This document shows positions 43,845 to 51,909 of a DNA stretch of 64,000 nucleotides, in pieces. The notes under the pieces are model-generated. The model searched no databases and was not told the DNA's origin. It saw only the letters and a list, made by a program, of their open reading frames with translations. A program made the position numbers and the translations under genes. Numbering within the stretch: position 1 is the stretch's first letter; each line of letters begins with the position of its first letter. Source of the DNA: Spirosoma rhododendri (GTDB lineage Bacteria; Bacteroidota; Bacteroidia; Cytophagales; Spirosomataceae); the NCBI RefSeq assembly GCF_012849055.1, contig NZ_CP051677.1, forward strand, positions 5,657,001 through 5,721,000, given 5' to 3'.

Positions 43845-44492
43845 TTAAGTATTGATTTTATTGGTTTCAACTGAATAATGAGAGTGGCTTTTATCGAAAT
43901 CGTATGGATCAGCATCTACCCGATTCAACGACTGTGAATAATGTTTTTCAAGCCAATGAATCATGCAAGATACCTCATCTAAAGGGAACGTTCTGTGACC
44001 TATTTTGTTTTTGTAACCAATTTCGGAAAGTAGATGGTTTGGCACCAAGGGAGCAGAATTTCCAAAATAATAGAAATGTTCAGAAATAAGGACTTTATCA
44101 GATCCTGTATCTCTATTCAAATTATACTTGTTAGTTGAGCCATCTTCATAACTATGATGAGAGTACGATTGCTCCCATATATTATTGTGGTTCTGGTGAT
44201 ATATATTGTCTCCAACTAACATTTGTTGACTCCCATTTTGAACAGGTTTTTTGTCATTAAAAACAGGGTCATTCCAGTATTGGTTAAAGGTCAATTTCTG
44301 AGTAACACGCATTGCAAATATACATTTGCCCGTAGCTTTGAGTGTACTTCCACCAAAGCCAATTACCCAATCTCCTGTAGTTGCCACATTTCTAATCTTA
44401 GGTTTACAAGTTGCTAAAGTACAGTACCCATGAAATGGGTTTGGAGCAAATCCTAAATCACGAGCTACTACATACATATAGACCTTTGCCAT
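43845..44492 (-). CDS. Nmad2 family protein (nucleotide-modification associated)
   Basis: A 215-residue protein. The ATG at 44492 gives MAKVYMYVVARDLGFAPNPF, the family start; the following GYCTLATCKPKIRN, then GDWVIGFGG and YWNDPVFNDKKP, fit the nucleotide-modification associated domain 2 family. These proteins are known mainly by computation and occur with base-modifying or nucleotide-processing enzymes, in phages and mobile regions. It is the last gene of the six-gene operon, 10 bases after the TIR-like gene. The reaction is unknown. Confidence 0.75.
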   Translation of the reverse strand: MAKVYMYVVARDLGFAPNPFHGYCTLATCKPKIRNVATTGDWVIGFGGSTLKATGKCIFAMRVTQKLTFNQYWNDPVFNDKKPVQNGSQQMLVGDNIYHQNHNNIWEQSYSHHSYEDGSTNKYNLNRDTGSDKVLISEHFYYFGNSAPLVPNHLLSEIGYKNKIGHRTFPLDEVSCMIHWLEKHYSQSLNRVDADPYDFDKSHSHYSVETNKINT

Positions 44493-44502
44493 ACATCGTG
44501 CT

Positions 44503-45000
44503 TTAACAATCCGACGATTTAGGAGTGTACATTCGAGGACTTTGCGATCCATCTGGAGATTGAAATGTATTAGCCCCATCTAAAGCATTTTGGATACTAT
44601 CAGTGTTCCAGCCAACGATTGCAGAAGCATGCTTCTTCAAAGCAGCAGGAATATCAGCTTCCGTGCCTCCACGCAGATAAACTCCTACTATCCTTTTGCC
44701 TTGACTTTTAGCCTCTTCAATTTCCCAATTGACCCATGGCCTACTGTGAGTATCTTTTCCAATCAACACAACAACTTTTCCTGACCAGGAAATTTTTCTA
44801 CGAAGATAACGCCTGATAACTTCATCACTCACTCTCTTCTCCTTCAAACGTTTTTGATTCTCAGATTTCAGTTGACGCCACGAACTGTTCCTTATGTCAT
44901 CCCCCCGTTTGTTAAGAAGAGACGAAATATTGTCAACATGCACGTCATCTTTATGATGATGGCTTATGAAAACATGCCTACGTTTACCTTCGCTTGCCAT
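44503..45000 (-). CDS. TIR-like (DUF1863/MTH538) protein, Thoeris ThsB-like
   Basis: A 165-residue protein with the TIR-like start HVFISHHHKDDVHVDNISSL and the block SGKVVVLIGKDTHSRPWVNW; E93 in VNWEIEEA is the likely catalytic Glu. This TIR-like family includes ThsB, the phage sensor that makes an NAD-derived signal in Thoeris systems. No ThsA (SIR2-SLOG) is present here. The gene overlaps the preceding gene by 37 bases and precedes Nmad2 by 10 bases. In this operon it is the second TIR-type gene; its signal would need a reader, perhaps the SLOG protein. Confidence 0.8.
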   Translation of the reverse strand: MASEGKRRHVFISHHHKDDVHVDNISSLLNKRGDDIRNSSWRQLKSENQKRLKEKRVSDEVIRRYLRRKISWSGKVVVLIGKDTHSRPWVNWEIEEAKSQGKRIVGVYLRGGTEADIPAALKKHASAIVGWNTDSIQNALDGANTFQSPDGSQSPRMYTPKSSDC

Positions 45001-45977
45001 GACTCTTTAAGTTTATCGTTAATGTTCCATTTGGGAGGAAAAAAGAGAGAAATAGATCCTCTAGAAAGGACGTATTTCTGCTTAATTCTGGTTCGCCCAG
45101 AGGGACCATTTAATTCGGGACGAGTAATTCTTAAATACTTATCAACTTCGCAAAATAGATTTTGGCAATCAATGAGTTGCAATTTCCGTCCCCAGAGGTT
45201 GGGGAGATCTATATTTAGACGAATACACTCCTCCTCTTGCGTATCAGCCATTAATTTAATAACATCTTCATAGGAATAACCACCGAGATGTTCAAAACAT
45301 TTCATTATCCCACTTTTTGCACCCGGTCCAGCTACAACAAAATCCATTTCTGAGAAGTTGGTCATGGTACTGTAATTTAAATCTATTGCATATTGAAATG
45401 CTAAAAAACTACCAAGAGAAGGATAAGAAAGCAAAATTTCATACACTTTTTGCAAACTTCTAGCATCGCTTATAATATCATACACCTTGTCTTTGATCAT
45501 TTTTTCTATGAGAGCAAGATGGTTTGTATGCTTAAACTTATACCCAAATACTCTACCAGCTGATGGCATAATATAGGCAGCTGAATATATCGTTTTACCA
45601 CTTGCCATCCTAAATGTTAATAAATCATTGTATTTTGACAAATCAAAAGTTGAAAGAGATATTTTACCAAGTTCTTTTTCTAAGTATTGATAGGTTTCAA
45701 TTTTATTGAAAATTTTAAACAAAATCGTTTTAAAAAAAATTTGCTCTATCCTATCCTCTCCATACTGCAAATTGATTAAAAATTGACTTACTCTATCAGA
45801 AGCCCTAAAGACATTTGTAAATCGATTGTCTCTTATAGCTGGCTCGTCGGTCCAAGGACCATGAGTATTGTTTAGCCGTTTCGTAAAAACATCGTAACGT
45901 TTAGCAGCAAAATGCCAATAGCAGCTATATGCAACAGATTTTTTTGGTTCCGGTATTTTTGTGAAATGTGTAATCAT
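44964..45977 (-). CDS. 5-hmdU DNA kinase / thymine-pyrophosphorylase-like protein
   Basis: A 337-residue protein starting MITHFTKIPEPKKSVAY. GPWTDEPAIRDNRFTNVFRA, AYIMPSAGRVFG and LIDCQNLFCEVDKYLRITRP, then SGRTRIKQK, are typical of the large helical family that contains phage 5-hydroxymethyl-dU DNA kinases and alpha-glutamyl/putrescinyl thymine pyrophosphorylases. Phage members modify thymine-derived bases in DNA. The family assignment is from memory of these blocks, not from a search. It lies between the MazG-like and TIR-like genes, and overlaps the latter by 37 bases. The substrate may be DNA or a free nucleotide. Confidence 0.7.
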   Translation of the reverse strand: MITHFTKIPEPKKSVAYSCYWHFAAKRYDVFTKRLNNTHGPWTDEPAIRDNRFTNVFRASDRVSQFLINLQYGEDRIEQIFFKTILFKIFNKIETYQYLEKELGKISLSTFDLSKYNDLLTFRMASGKTIYSAAYIMPSAGRVFGYKFKHTNHLALIEKMIKDKVYDIISDARSLQKVYEILLSYPSLGSFLAFQYAIDLNYSTMTNFSEMDFVVAGPGAKSGIMKCFEHLGGYSYEDVIKLMADTQEEECIRLNIDLPNLWGRKLQLIDCQNLFCEVDKYLRITRPELNGPSGRTRIKQKYVLSRGSISLFFPPKWNINDKLKESWQAKVNVGMFS

Positions 45978-46003
45978 AAAATACTTAAACAATGGTTGGG
46001 TAA

Positions 46004-46903
46004 TTATGCAGGCTGACACTTGCCAATGTACTGTAACTGTCTTTCTTTGGGAGATACTAAAACTCTTCCTCCTTTATTCTCAACAACTTGATGAAAGACT
46101 TTATATGAATCGACAATTGTTCTCTCCCATTGATATGACGTCACAGTAGACACCTCAAGATCAACCACTAACTGTTTTATACTATTGAGTAACTCGGTAT
46201 CCAATCGATCACTTGAACGAAGCATTTTATTGCCTTTAGCATAATTGTAAACAATTAAAGTTACTGCCTCTTCGGCTACTTGTGGCCTTCCTCTGTCTTC
46301 TGCGTCTAGAGCGATGGGATCACTTTTACGCTTCAGCTTCATCAAATGCCTAAGCACAGGAGACCATCCTAAGAATGCAACATGCCCTAGATGAAAAACA
46401 TCGTGGTATCTATAATCATTGGGTTCACGAGAGTTGTCTGTCAATGGATCACCCAGTTCAATCTGTTGTCCATTGACTTCATTCTCCCAAACCATTTTAA
46501 CAGTCAGAAAGTGTTCTCCAAGCTCTTCAATAAAATTGATAATGAATGAGTCTGGAAATTGCTCATCATATTTCTCATCATATCTTGGTATTTCAAGTAG
46601 ATCGAGTTTTCTATATCGATCATTTGTTTTTAGTAAATTTTGTACAGCTACTTCTTCAAGAGAGAAACCATAGTGAGATGCAATTGAGGAAACATACCAC
46701 AACACATCGCCTAACTCTTCTTTAAGACGTGTCTCAAAACTGCCAAATCCATCCCCATCTCGAATTAGCTTCTTAAGCGTCGTTAACACAGACCCTGCTT
46801 CACCAGCCAAGCCCAAATATCCCATAAAAAAGTTTTTCTGATCTGTCGACTTGTATTCTTGTATCGTATCACTTGTCTTTTCTTGATACTCGTTCAACGT
46901 CAT
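46004..46903 (-). CDS. MazG-like nucleotide pyrophosphohydrolase
   Basis: A 299-residue all-helical protein. The N-terminal 95 residues hold the MazG metal site: GLAGEAGSVLTTLKK (E35 region) and KEELGDVLWYVSSIA (E62, E63, D66). The C-terminal part contains YHDVFHLGHVAFLGW and RPQVAEEAVTLIVYNYA, a second helical domain of related type. MazG enzymes cleave NTPs to NMP and PPi, and some remove odd or modified nucleotides. It is the third gene of the operon, 31 bases after the SLOG gene. It may clear or make a modified nucleotide. Confidence 0.75.
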   Translation of the reverse strand: MTLNEYQEKTSDTIQEYKSTDQKNFFMGYLGLAGEAGSVLTTLKKLIRDGDGFGSFETRLKEELGDVLWYVSSIASHYGFSLEEVAVQNLLKTNDRYRKLDLLEIPRYDEKYDEQFPDSFIINFIEELGEHFLTVKMVWENEVNGQQIELGDPLTDNSREPNDYRYHDVFHLGHVAFLGWSPVLRHLMKLKRKSDPIALDAEDRGRPQVAEEAVTLIVYNYAKGNKMLRSSDRLDTELLNSIKQLVVDLEVSTVTSYQWERTIVDSYKVFHQVVENKGGRVLVSPKERQLQYIGKCQPA

Positions 46904-46934
46904 AGTTGTGCGGATTAAACGTTCAGCTAAAAAA

Positions 46935-47510
46935 TTATTTAAATGAGATCAGACGTCTGAATAATGAGAAGTAAGAATATTCATCATTCAGACTTTCAGG
47001 CAAACTTTCTCTGTTTCTTTCATACAAAACCCGCGCTGCGGCCCCTGTGGATGCTATCGGAAAAGCTGAAGTATCAGGGTGATATTTTTTGAACAAATAA
47101 AATTCATCTTCTACCCCTTTCATACCTCCAATAAAAACAGCCGCTTTATATGAATGGTTTGAAAGCATTTCACCTCGCATTATTTCCAAGCTCTCATCTC
47201 GAGTATCCCTTTTTTGAATCAGATTAATTTGCTCAAATACTTTATTGTCTATTGGAAAATCCTTTTCGAAAAAACTGGACTGATACAAAATAATTTTTTC
47301 TTGCACACTCACACCAATACTTTCTGCAACTACCCTAATCATCGGTGTGATTGCGGGATGCCCTCCCCAAATCAGAGTTGTTTGAGGAAGTATATATGTC
47401 GCCAAAGCTATTACGGCTTCACGAATAGCCGTAACGTCAGCTGTTTGATGATAGACAGCATTTTGTTTAGGATCGGGAACGCTTGCTGATAAGAATATAG
47501 CGTCTTTCAT
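46935..47510 (-). CDS. SLOG-family protein
   Basis: A 191-residue Rossmann-like protein. The start is set at 47510, where the ATG overlaps the TIR stop as ATGA; a start 15 bases upstream is possible. Motifs: LSASVPDP near residue 10, GGHPAITP (49-56), AVFIGGMKGVEDEF (124-137) and ASTGAAAR (153-160). The GGHPA and GGMKG loops are typical of SLOG domains, which bind nucleotides such as NAD-derived or cyclic signals. In Thoeris a SLOG domain senses the TIR product. Here it is a separate small protein, without an effector domain. Confidence 0.75.
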   Translation of the reverse strand: MKDAIFLSASVPDPKQNAVYHQTADVTAIREAVIALATYILPQTTLIWGGHPAITPMIRVVAESIGVSVQEKIILYQSSFFEKDFPIDNKVFEQINLIQKRDTRDESLEIMRGEMLSNHSYKAAVFIGGMKGVEDEFYLFKKYHPDTSAFPIASTGAAARVLYERNRESLPESLNDEYSYFSLFRRLISFK

Positions 47511-48670
47511 AGTGTATTCAGCCATAATTCTGCGTTGAAGACTTTTACCGATTTTACAGGAAGGTGGTTATCCAGCCAATCCAAATGTTTACGCCATTTA
47601 TCACGAAGCATGACATGGTCGTACAACAAGTAGGCGTCCGAGATAGATTTGTCGCGTATTGCTTCGAAAAGCTCTGCTATCTCTTGATACCGTAGTGCTT
47701 CGGGAATTCCAACTGTCGGAATAACTGCCACGTATTTACCATTTTTCTTTATTATGGCATACCGCTCAGGCTGTACGGTTAACTCTATGCCTAAATCTTC
47801 CGCTATTTTCCCAACAGTACCTACTAATTTTGTATAACGCGAGGCTAATGACCTAGCCCTCAAATTTTCCACATTTTTACCGATTACCTGAATACAACTA
47901 TCGGTCAATATATTCTTTTCACCATTATTTGATACAGCAAAATCGCTGTCTTCTAAATAATATTTTTCACAAAGCGATGATTTAGGATCGGGAGTATGTC
48001 CTGGCCATATCAGCTGTAAAATACCGATTGACATAGCTGACGTATTAGCCAGTTCATCCCTCGTCCATCTGCTCTCTAGAAAGCCTGGCGTATCTAGCAG
48101 AACAACGACGTCGGTATCGCTCAAACGATGCCACAATACTTCCTGAAAAGGTTCGCCAGGTCTGATACTAATTGTATCAATAAATACGTCAAAGCCGTTA
48201 CGGTGTAGATACTCATACAACTGAATAGCTACTGCAGATGACTCTTGACGCCTGTAACTTATAAACAGCTTACGAGTCCTCCTGAGAAGATTCAACGTTT
48301 CAAGAACAGCATTTGATACTGCACTGATCCCTCCATTTCTTTCACTTAGTAGACTTCCATTTATAGGATGTAAAGATGGAGGAGTAAGTTGAGAGTATAG
48401 AGTTAAATCCATTACAACTGGAATAACAATAACTTCGTCTTTTACTAGGCAATTTACAGTCTCTATATCTTCGTCGGATAAATTATCAGAGCCGAAAAAT
48501 ACACAGACAGTAGGATATTTTCTCGACCGAGATTTTACATTACTAGCGTCAAGAAAAGCGACGTGATCATCTAAATCTAATCCTATATCTCTAATTTTTT
48601 CGACTATATCATAGCGCAATTCTTCCTTTTTACCATCGCCCAGCAGTACAATTTGATAAGCCGCAGCCAT
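47507..48670 (-). CDS. TIR-domain protein
   Basis: A 387-residue protein from the ATG at 48670 (MAAAYQIVLLGDGKKEE); longer starts up to 48709 exist. TIR lies at about 133-225: RKLFISYRRQESS, then DVFIDTISIRPGEPF and FLESRWTRDELANTS, where E206 is the likely NAD-cleaving Glu. The first 120 residues resemble a receiver-like or degenerate TIR part with VCVFFGSDNLSD; the last 150 residues have no clear match. First gene of the operon. The catalytic Glu predicts an NADase or NAD-cyclase signal maker. A weak promoter is at 48709-48715. Confidence 0.8.
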   Translation of the reverse strand: MAAAYQIVLLGDGKKEELRYDIVEKIRDIGLDLDDHVAFLDASNVKSRSRKYPTVCVFFGSDNLSDEDIETVNCLVKDEVIVIPVVMDLTLYSQLTPPSLHPINGSLLSERNGGISAVSNAVLETLNLLRRTRKLFISYRRQESSAVAIQLYEYLHRNGFDVFIDTISIRPGEPFQEVLWHRLSDTDVVVLLDTPGFLESRWTRDELANTSAMSIGILQLIWPGHTPDPKSSLCEKYYLEDSDFAVSNNGEKNILTDSCIQVIGKNVENLRARSLASRYTKLVGTVGKIAEDLGIELTVQPERYAIIKKNGKYVAVIPTVGIPEALRYQEIAELFEAIRDKSISDAYLLYDHVMLRDKWRKHLDWLDNHLPVKSVKVFNAELWLNTL

Positions 48671-48708
48671 ACCTAACATGTTTAGAATTTGTGCCCTTGT
48701 TGAGAGCA

Positions 48709-48715
48709 CAAAATA
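48709..48715 (-). promoter_or_regulatory. Possible promoter of the TIR-SLOG operon
   Basis: Minus-strand TATTTTG, near TAnnTTTG, 39 bases before the TIR ATG, in an A+T-rich stretch (48710-48760). No strong -33 element was found. Confidence 0.35.
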
Positions 48716-48751
48716 TGATTTATTATTGTGTTAAAGTCAGTATTTGTTTTA

Positions 48752-49315
48752 TTATGCAAACATTTCCACCACCGCAAATTGCAAATCCGGTACGACGGGG
48801 GCGGCCGAAATAACGTACTGCTCTTTGTAGGCTTTCGATTCATCGGGCGAGGTGTAGGCAAAAATTTTCTGCCGCTTTGGAACAATGTACCAGACGAGTT
48901 GAGTGCCGCCGTCGAAGTAGTCCTGAAGCTTATCCAGCACGTCCTCATACGATTCCGAATCGGAGAGAATCTCGATAGCGAACAGGGTGTTGACACGCTC
49001 ACCCCGCCGAATCGCCTGTTTTTGCTCAACCGTGATGTATGTTAGGTCGGGAATTCGTTTGCGGGAGCCATCCACATACGAGTCAGCTTCGGGTAATAAT
49101 GCGTCTCCCTGCTGAAAGGCGCTGGTTTTGACAAATTGCCGGATTAGATAATCAGCGATAAAAATTTCGTTCTGTTTCATGGCGGGTTTGGGGATGATAC
49201 GCCCGCGCACAAATTCATAGCTTCCCTCGTGGGGATGCTCCCGTTCCCAGGCGTCAAACTCATCGACAGTTTGCAGGTGGGTTGGTAATTCAGGACTGAC
49301 TAGCGTGGCAATCAT
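48752..49315 (-). CDS. Uma2 family endonuclease-like protein
   Basis: A 187-residue protein from MIATLVSPELPTHLQTVDEF. The Uma2 fold (a PD-(D/E)XK type) is suggested by RIPDLTYI, LFAIEILSDSES, then LQDYFDGGTQLVWYI. Uma2 genes are common in Cytophagales and cyanobacteria but have no proven role; nuclease activity is predicted only. It is separated from the operon on its right end by a short gap and from the nhaD tail copy by 60 bases. It is G+C-rich, unlike the island, so it marks the island's edge. Confidence 0.75.
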   Translation of the reverse strand: MIATLVSPELPTHLQTVDEFDAWEREHPHEGSYEFVRGRIIPKPAMKQNEIFIADYLIRQFVKTSAFQQGDALLPEADSYVDGSRKRIPDLTYITVEQKQAIRRGERVNTLFAIEILSDSESYEDVLDKLQDYFDGGTQLVWYIVPKRQKIFAYTSPDESKAYKEQYVISAAPVVPDLQFAVVEMFA

Positions 49316-49374
49316 AGCGGTATGCGGTTGAACTGACAATATCGAAGATACGACATTTACCGGGTAATCGGTAC

Positions 49375-49440
49375 TCACCCCAGTAGTGCCATCTGCACCA
49401 GATACACCCCCGCACCGGCGAGGTAGCCGAGGAGAGCAAC
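49375..49440 (-). repeat. Second copy of the nhaD 3' end, diverged
   Basis: Sixty-six bases matching 50475-50540 at 56 positions, offset by exactly 1100. In frame they read LLGYLAGAGVYL then QMALLG and a TGA stop; the real gene ends LLGYLAGAGVYLAQTALLG with TAA. Most differences keep the amino acid. No nhaD coding sequence continues upstream of this copy. Confidence 0.85.
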
Positions 49441-49464
49441 TCGCTGTTTTTATGCGAAACCCGG

Positions 49465-49668
49465 TTGGCCTGCCAGAAGCGGTCGTGGTTCATCAATCAC
49501 GTGCCAGATGACAACAAAGTCGACACAATCAACGAAGTCTTTATCCTGAGCGATCTTATCCTACAGTATGGTAAGGCTATTTCTGTGTTGCCTGTATCAG
49601 CGCAACGGTACAGGAATTCACTCATGCCAGTTTATCAGGCCGCGCGCCGTGAGGGTATTCACGTATGA
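49465..49668 (+). pseudogene. Truncated MNT-type nucleotidyltransferase remnant
   Basis: The frame reads RSWFINHVPDDNKVDTINEV, then GKAISVLPVSAQRYRNSL and a C-terminal QAARREGIHV. The end matches MNT nucleotidyltransferases of HEPN/MNT modules (compare NVRREGIPV-type ends). The N-terminal half with the GSxxxG/DxD catalytic site is missing, so the gene is broken. The stop overlaps the next gene's start by three bases (ATGA), as in these modules. It lies on the plus strand between the copies of the nhaD tail. Confidence 0.6.
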
Positions 49669-49772
49669 ACGAATCGATTCAGACACACCTCGACTACATC
49701 GAGCGTGCTCTTGATTCGGCAAATACGTTGAATATGTTGCTATTTGATCAATTGATCGATTTCGGTTTTTAG
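49665..49772 (+). pseudogene. Truncated HEPN remnant
   Basis: The frame starts MNESIQTHLDYIERALDSAN, a typical first HEPN helix, then runs into unrelated sequence and ends after 35 codons. From about 49736 it meets the 3' end of another HEPN gene on the minus strand, so two modules have been joined tail to tail. The RNase motif is absent. Confidence 0.6.
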
Positions 49773-50071
49773 CGCGGGCAGATTTTCGATAATTACGCTC
49801 TAGACAAGAACATCATCAACCGCATCGTAGGCATGGATTACCCGATTACGCAGGTCAACAATTCGCCGGGCATTGGTAATTGACACAGTGCTATCAGTCT
49901 TTAGAATCCGGCTCATGGCCTCTCCAATGATTTCGAGTTCCCGTTCGACAGACAGCCCGCCGGATGGTGATGTTCGTCTGATACACCGCAAAATCACGCG
50001 CTCAAGTGAATGTCGATGTTGTCAACCGCTTCGCGTATGTCAACCAGCCATTTGCGCACTTCTTCACTCAT
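49740..50071 (-). pseudogene. HEPN (DUF86-type) toxin gene with frameshifts and a stop
   Basis: Read across frames the gene gives MSEEVRKWLVDIREAVDNID, DFAVYQTNITIRRAV, VERELEIIGEAMSRIL, DLRNRVIHAYDAVDD and IENLPALKTEIDQLIK, a normal DUF86 HEPN RNase with its R-x(4)-H site (RNRVIH). Three lesions are seen: about two bases missing near 50000, a four-base repeat (TGTC) inserted near 49960, and TAG for the expected Trp at 49800-49802. The start overlaps the MNT stop by eight bases. It is therefore a decayed toxin gene. Confidence 0.75.
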
Positions 50072-50372
50072 AAATTGGCGTTTTGGTACGCTCTAATGCA
50101 GCAACGAAATGAGGGTTGTGCAACGACCGTTCAGTAACCAAATCGACCGGGCGTTGCAGTATCTCTTCCAGCGCATCGGCAATCGCAAAATAATTCTCTC
50201 CGTACTGTACCGGGTCCAGCGACTCGTCGAAGGCGATCAATATATCAACGTCGCTTACTTCGCTGAATCGTTCTGTACAAACTGAGCCAAACGCGTATGC
50301 TCGTGTCACACCGTTTTAACGCAGAATTTGGGTAACCGCAGGTAGTTTATCCGATAAAATTGAATTGAGCAT
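50064..50372 (-). pseudogene. MNT nucleotidyltransferase antitoxin gene with an internal stop
   Basis: The frame from the ATG at 50372 reads MLNSILSDKLPAVTQILR, then TAA at 50316-50318, then NGVTRAYAFGSVCTERFSE and VSDVDILIAFDESLDP. GSV-x(7)-S-x-VDI is the MNT active site, so the protein is whole apart from the stop. In living modules the MNT enzyme neutralises HEPN by adding AMP. A later start (GTG) at 50309 would give a shortened protein that keeps the catalytic site. With the HEPN gene also broken, the module looks dead. Confidence 0.75.
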
Positions 50373-50474
50373 ATGTCTCGGATTTTTCGTAAGTATATCA
50401 AAAACCAGACAATGCCCATACTTTTTGTAGCGCAACGGCGGCTCTTTTACACCGATAATCTAGTCTAAACCAAA

Positions 50475-51770
50475 TTACCCCAGTAGCGCGGTCTGGGCCA
50501 GGTACACGCCCGCACCGGCGAGGTAGCCGAGGAGGGCAAGCCAACTGATACGACGCAGGTACCAGCCGAACGCGATCTTTTCCAGCCCCATCACGGCGAC
50601 ACCGGCGGCTGAGCCAATCACCAACAGACTTCCACCCGTACCGGCGCAATAAGCCAGAAACGACCAGAGCGGACTGTCGGCAGGAAAAGTCGTCAGGTCG
50701 TACATGCCCATGGCTGCGGCTACGATGGGCACATTGTCGACGACGGCCGACGCGACGCCGATCAGCAGCACGATCAGACTGGTGTTACCGACGGCTCTGT
50801 CCAGCGACCCGGCCAGACCCCGCAGAAACCCCGTCGATTCGAGCGAACCGACGGCCAGCAGGATACCCAGAAAGAACAGGATGCTCGGCGTGTCGATGCG
50901 GCTGAGGGCGTAGGAAGCCGTCAGTTTCCGGCGTTCGGCTTCGTCTTTGTCCTTATGAATAACCTCCGACGCCACCCAGATCGCGCCCAGCACGAGCATC
51001 ATGCCCATGTACGGCGGCAGGTGGGTAAACGTCTTGAAAATCGGTACGTAGAGCATCCCGCCCAGGCCAATCGCCAGCATGGTACGGCGGTCGCGCCGGG
51101 CGATAGGTGTGATGTATGGTCGGCTGACGCCCCGGTTGGCGCGGGTCTGCACCGACTGCTCATCGGCTTTGTATTGGTAGGTCAGGACCGTCAGCGGGAC
51201 GAGCAGGGCGGCCAGACTCGGCAACAGCAACGATTTAATGATCGACAGCGAACTGATTTGACCGCCGATCCAGAGCATGGTCGTTGTGACGTCACCGATG
51301 GGCGACCAGGCACCGCCCGCGTTGGCTGCGACGATCACCATCCCGGCCATCGTCAGTCGCTGTTCGGCGTTACTGACCAGTTTGCGCAGCACCGACACCA
51401 TCACAATCGCGGTGGTCAGGTTGTCGAGCAGGGCCGATAGGAAGAATGTGAGCAGGCATATAATCCAGAGCAGCGTACGCGTGTTGCGGCTGGCGATGCG
51501 GTCGGTGATGAGCGAGAAGCCGTCATGCGCGTCGATCAGTTCAACGACAGTCATAGCCGCCATCAGAAAGAATAGTATCTCGGCGATGTCGGCCAGATGG
51601 TCGCGCAGGTGCTCGACAACGGGTTCGATCTGCGGGGCCATAAGCGCGTAAATCGCCCAGCAGACAACGCCCGTGATAAGGGCCGTGGCCGTTTTATTCA
51701 GGTTGATAGTGTGTTCCAGCGCGATCAGTCCGTAGCCAATCCCGAAAACAAGCAGTAACGCAAGGGTCAT
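50475..51770 (-). CDS. nhaD: NhaD-type sodium/proton antiporter
   Basis: A 431-residue inner-membrane antiporter. The ATG at 51770 gives MTLALLLVFGIGYGLIALEH, a normal first helix; a longer frame reaches back into a palindrome. About 11-12 hydrophobic segments are seen, with FFLSALLDNLTTAIVMVSVL and ANAGGAWSPIGDVTTTMLW, hallmarks of the NhaD/ArsB-like ion transporter superfamily. It exports Na+ (or Li+) in exchange for protons. The last 66 bases recur, diverged, at 49375-49440. The tail sits next to the decayed MNT-HEPN module. Confidence 0.85.
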   Translation of the reverse strand: MTLALLLVFGIGYGLIALEHTINLNKTATALITGVVCWAIYALMAPQIEPVVEHLRDHLADIAEILFFLMAAMTVVELIDAHDGFSLITDRIASRNTRTLLWIICLLTFFLSALLDNLTTAIVMVSVLRKLVSNAEQRLTMAGMVIVAANAGGAWSPIGDVTTTMLWIGGQISSLSIIKSLLLPSLAALLVPLTVLTYQYKADEQSVQTRANRGVSRPYITPIARRDRRTMLAIGLGGMLYVPIFKTFTHLPPYMGMMLVLGAIWVASEVIHKDKDEAERRKLTASYALSRIDTPSILFFLGILLAVGSLESTGFLRGLAGSLDRAVGNTSLIVLLIGVASAVVDNVPIVAAAMGMYDLTTFPADSPLWSFLAYCAGTGGSLLVIGSAAGVAVMGLEKIAFGWYLRRISWLALLGYLAGAGVYLAQTALLG

Positions 51771-51790
51771 GTATAGCGAACCTGACTGTA

Positions 51791-51906
51791 TGTTCAAGGG
51801 TTCAGGTTCAACGTTCAATGTTGAGGCCGGTGGGGACGAATTTTGCCTCAACCGGGTTTTGTGTGAAGAGCCTTTAACGTTAAACTCCAAACGTTAAACC
51901 TTAAAC
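51791..51906. repeat. Palindromic repeat, family A
   Basis: Left arm begins TGTTCAAGGGTTCAGGTTC near 51791, right arm ends ACGTTAAACCTTAAACCC near 51906; inverted but with a long middle. It fills the gap between the divergent nhaD gene and the next gene. Confidence 0.65.
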
Positions 51907-51909
51907 CCA

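Noticed and set aside
43527..48751. Prophage or integrative element with border repeats
   Set aside because: No integrase, att-like direct repeat or tRNA was found at either edge of the AT-rich block; only its composition suggests acquisition.
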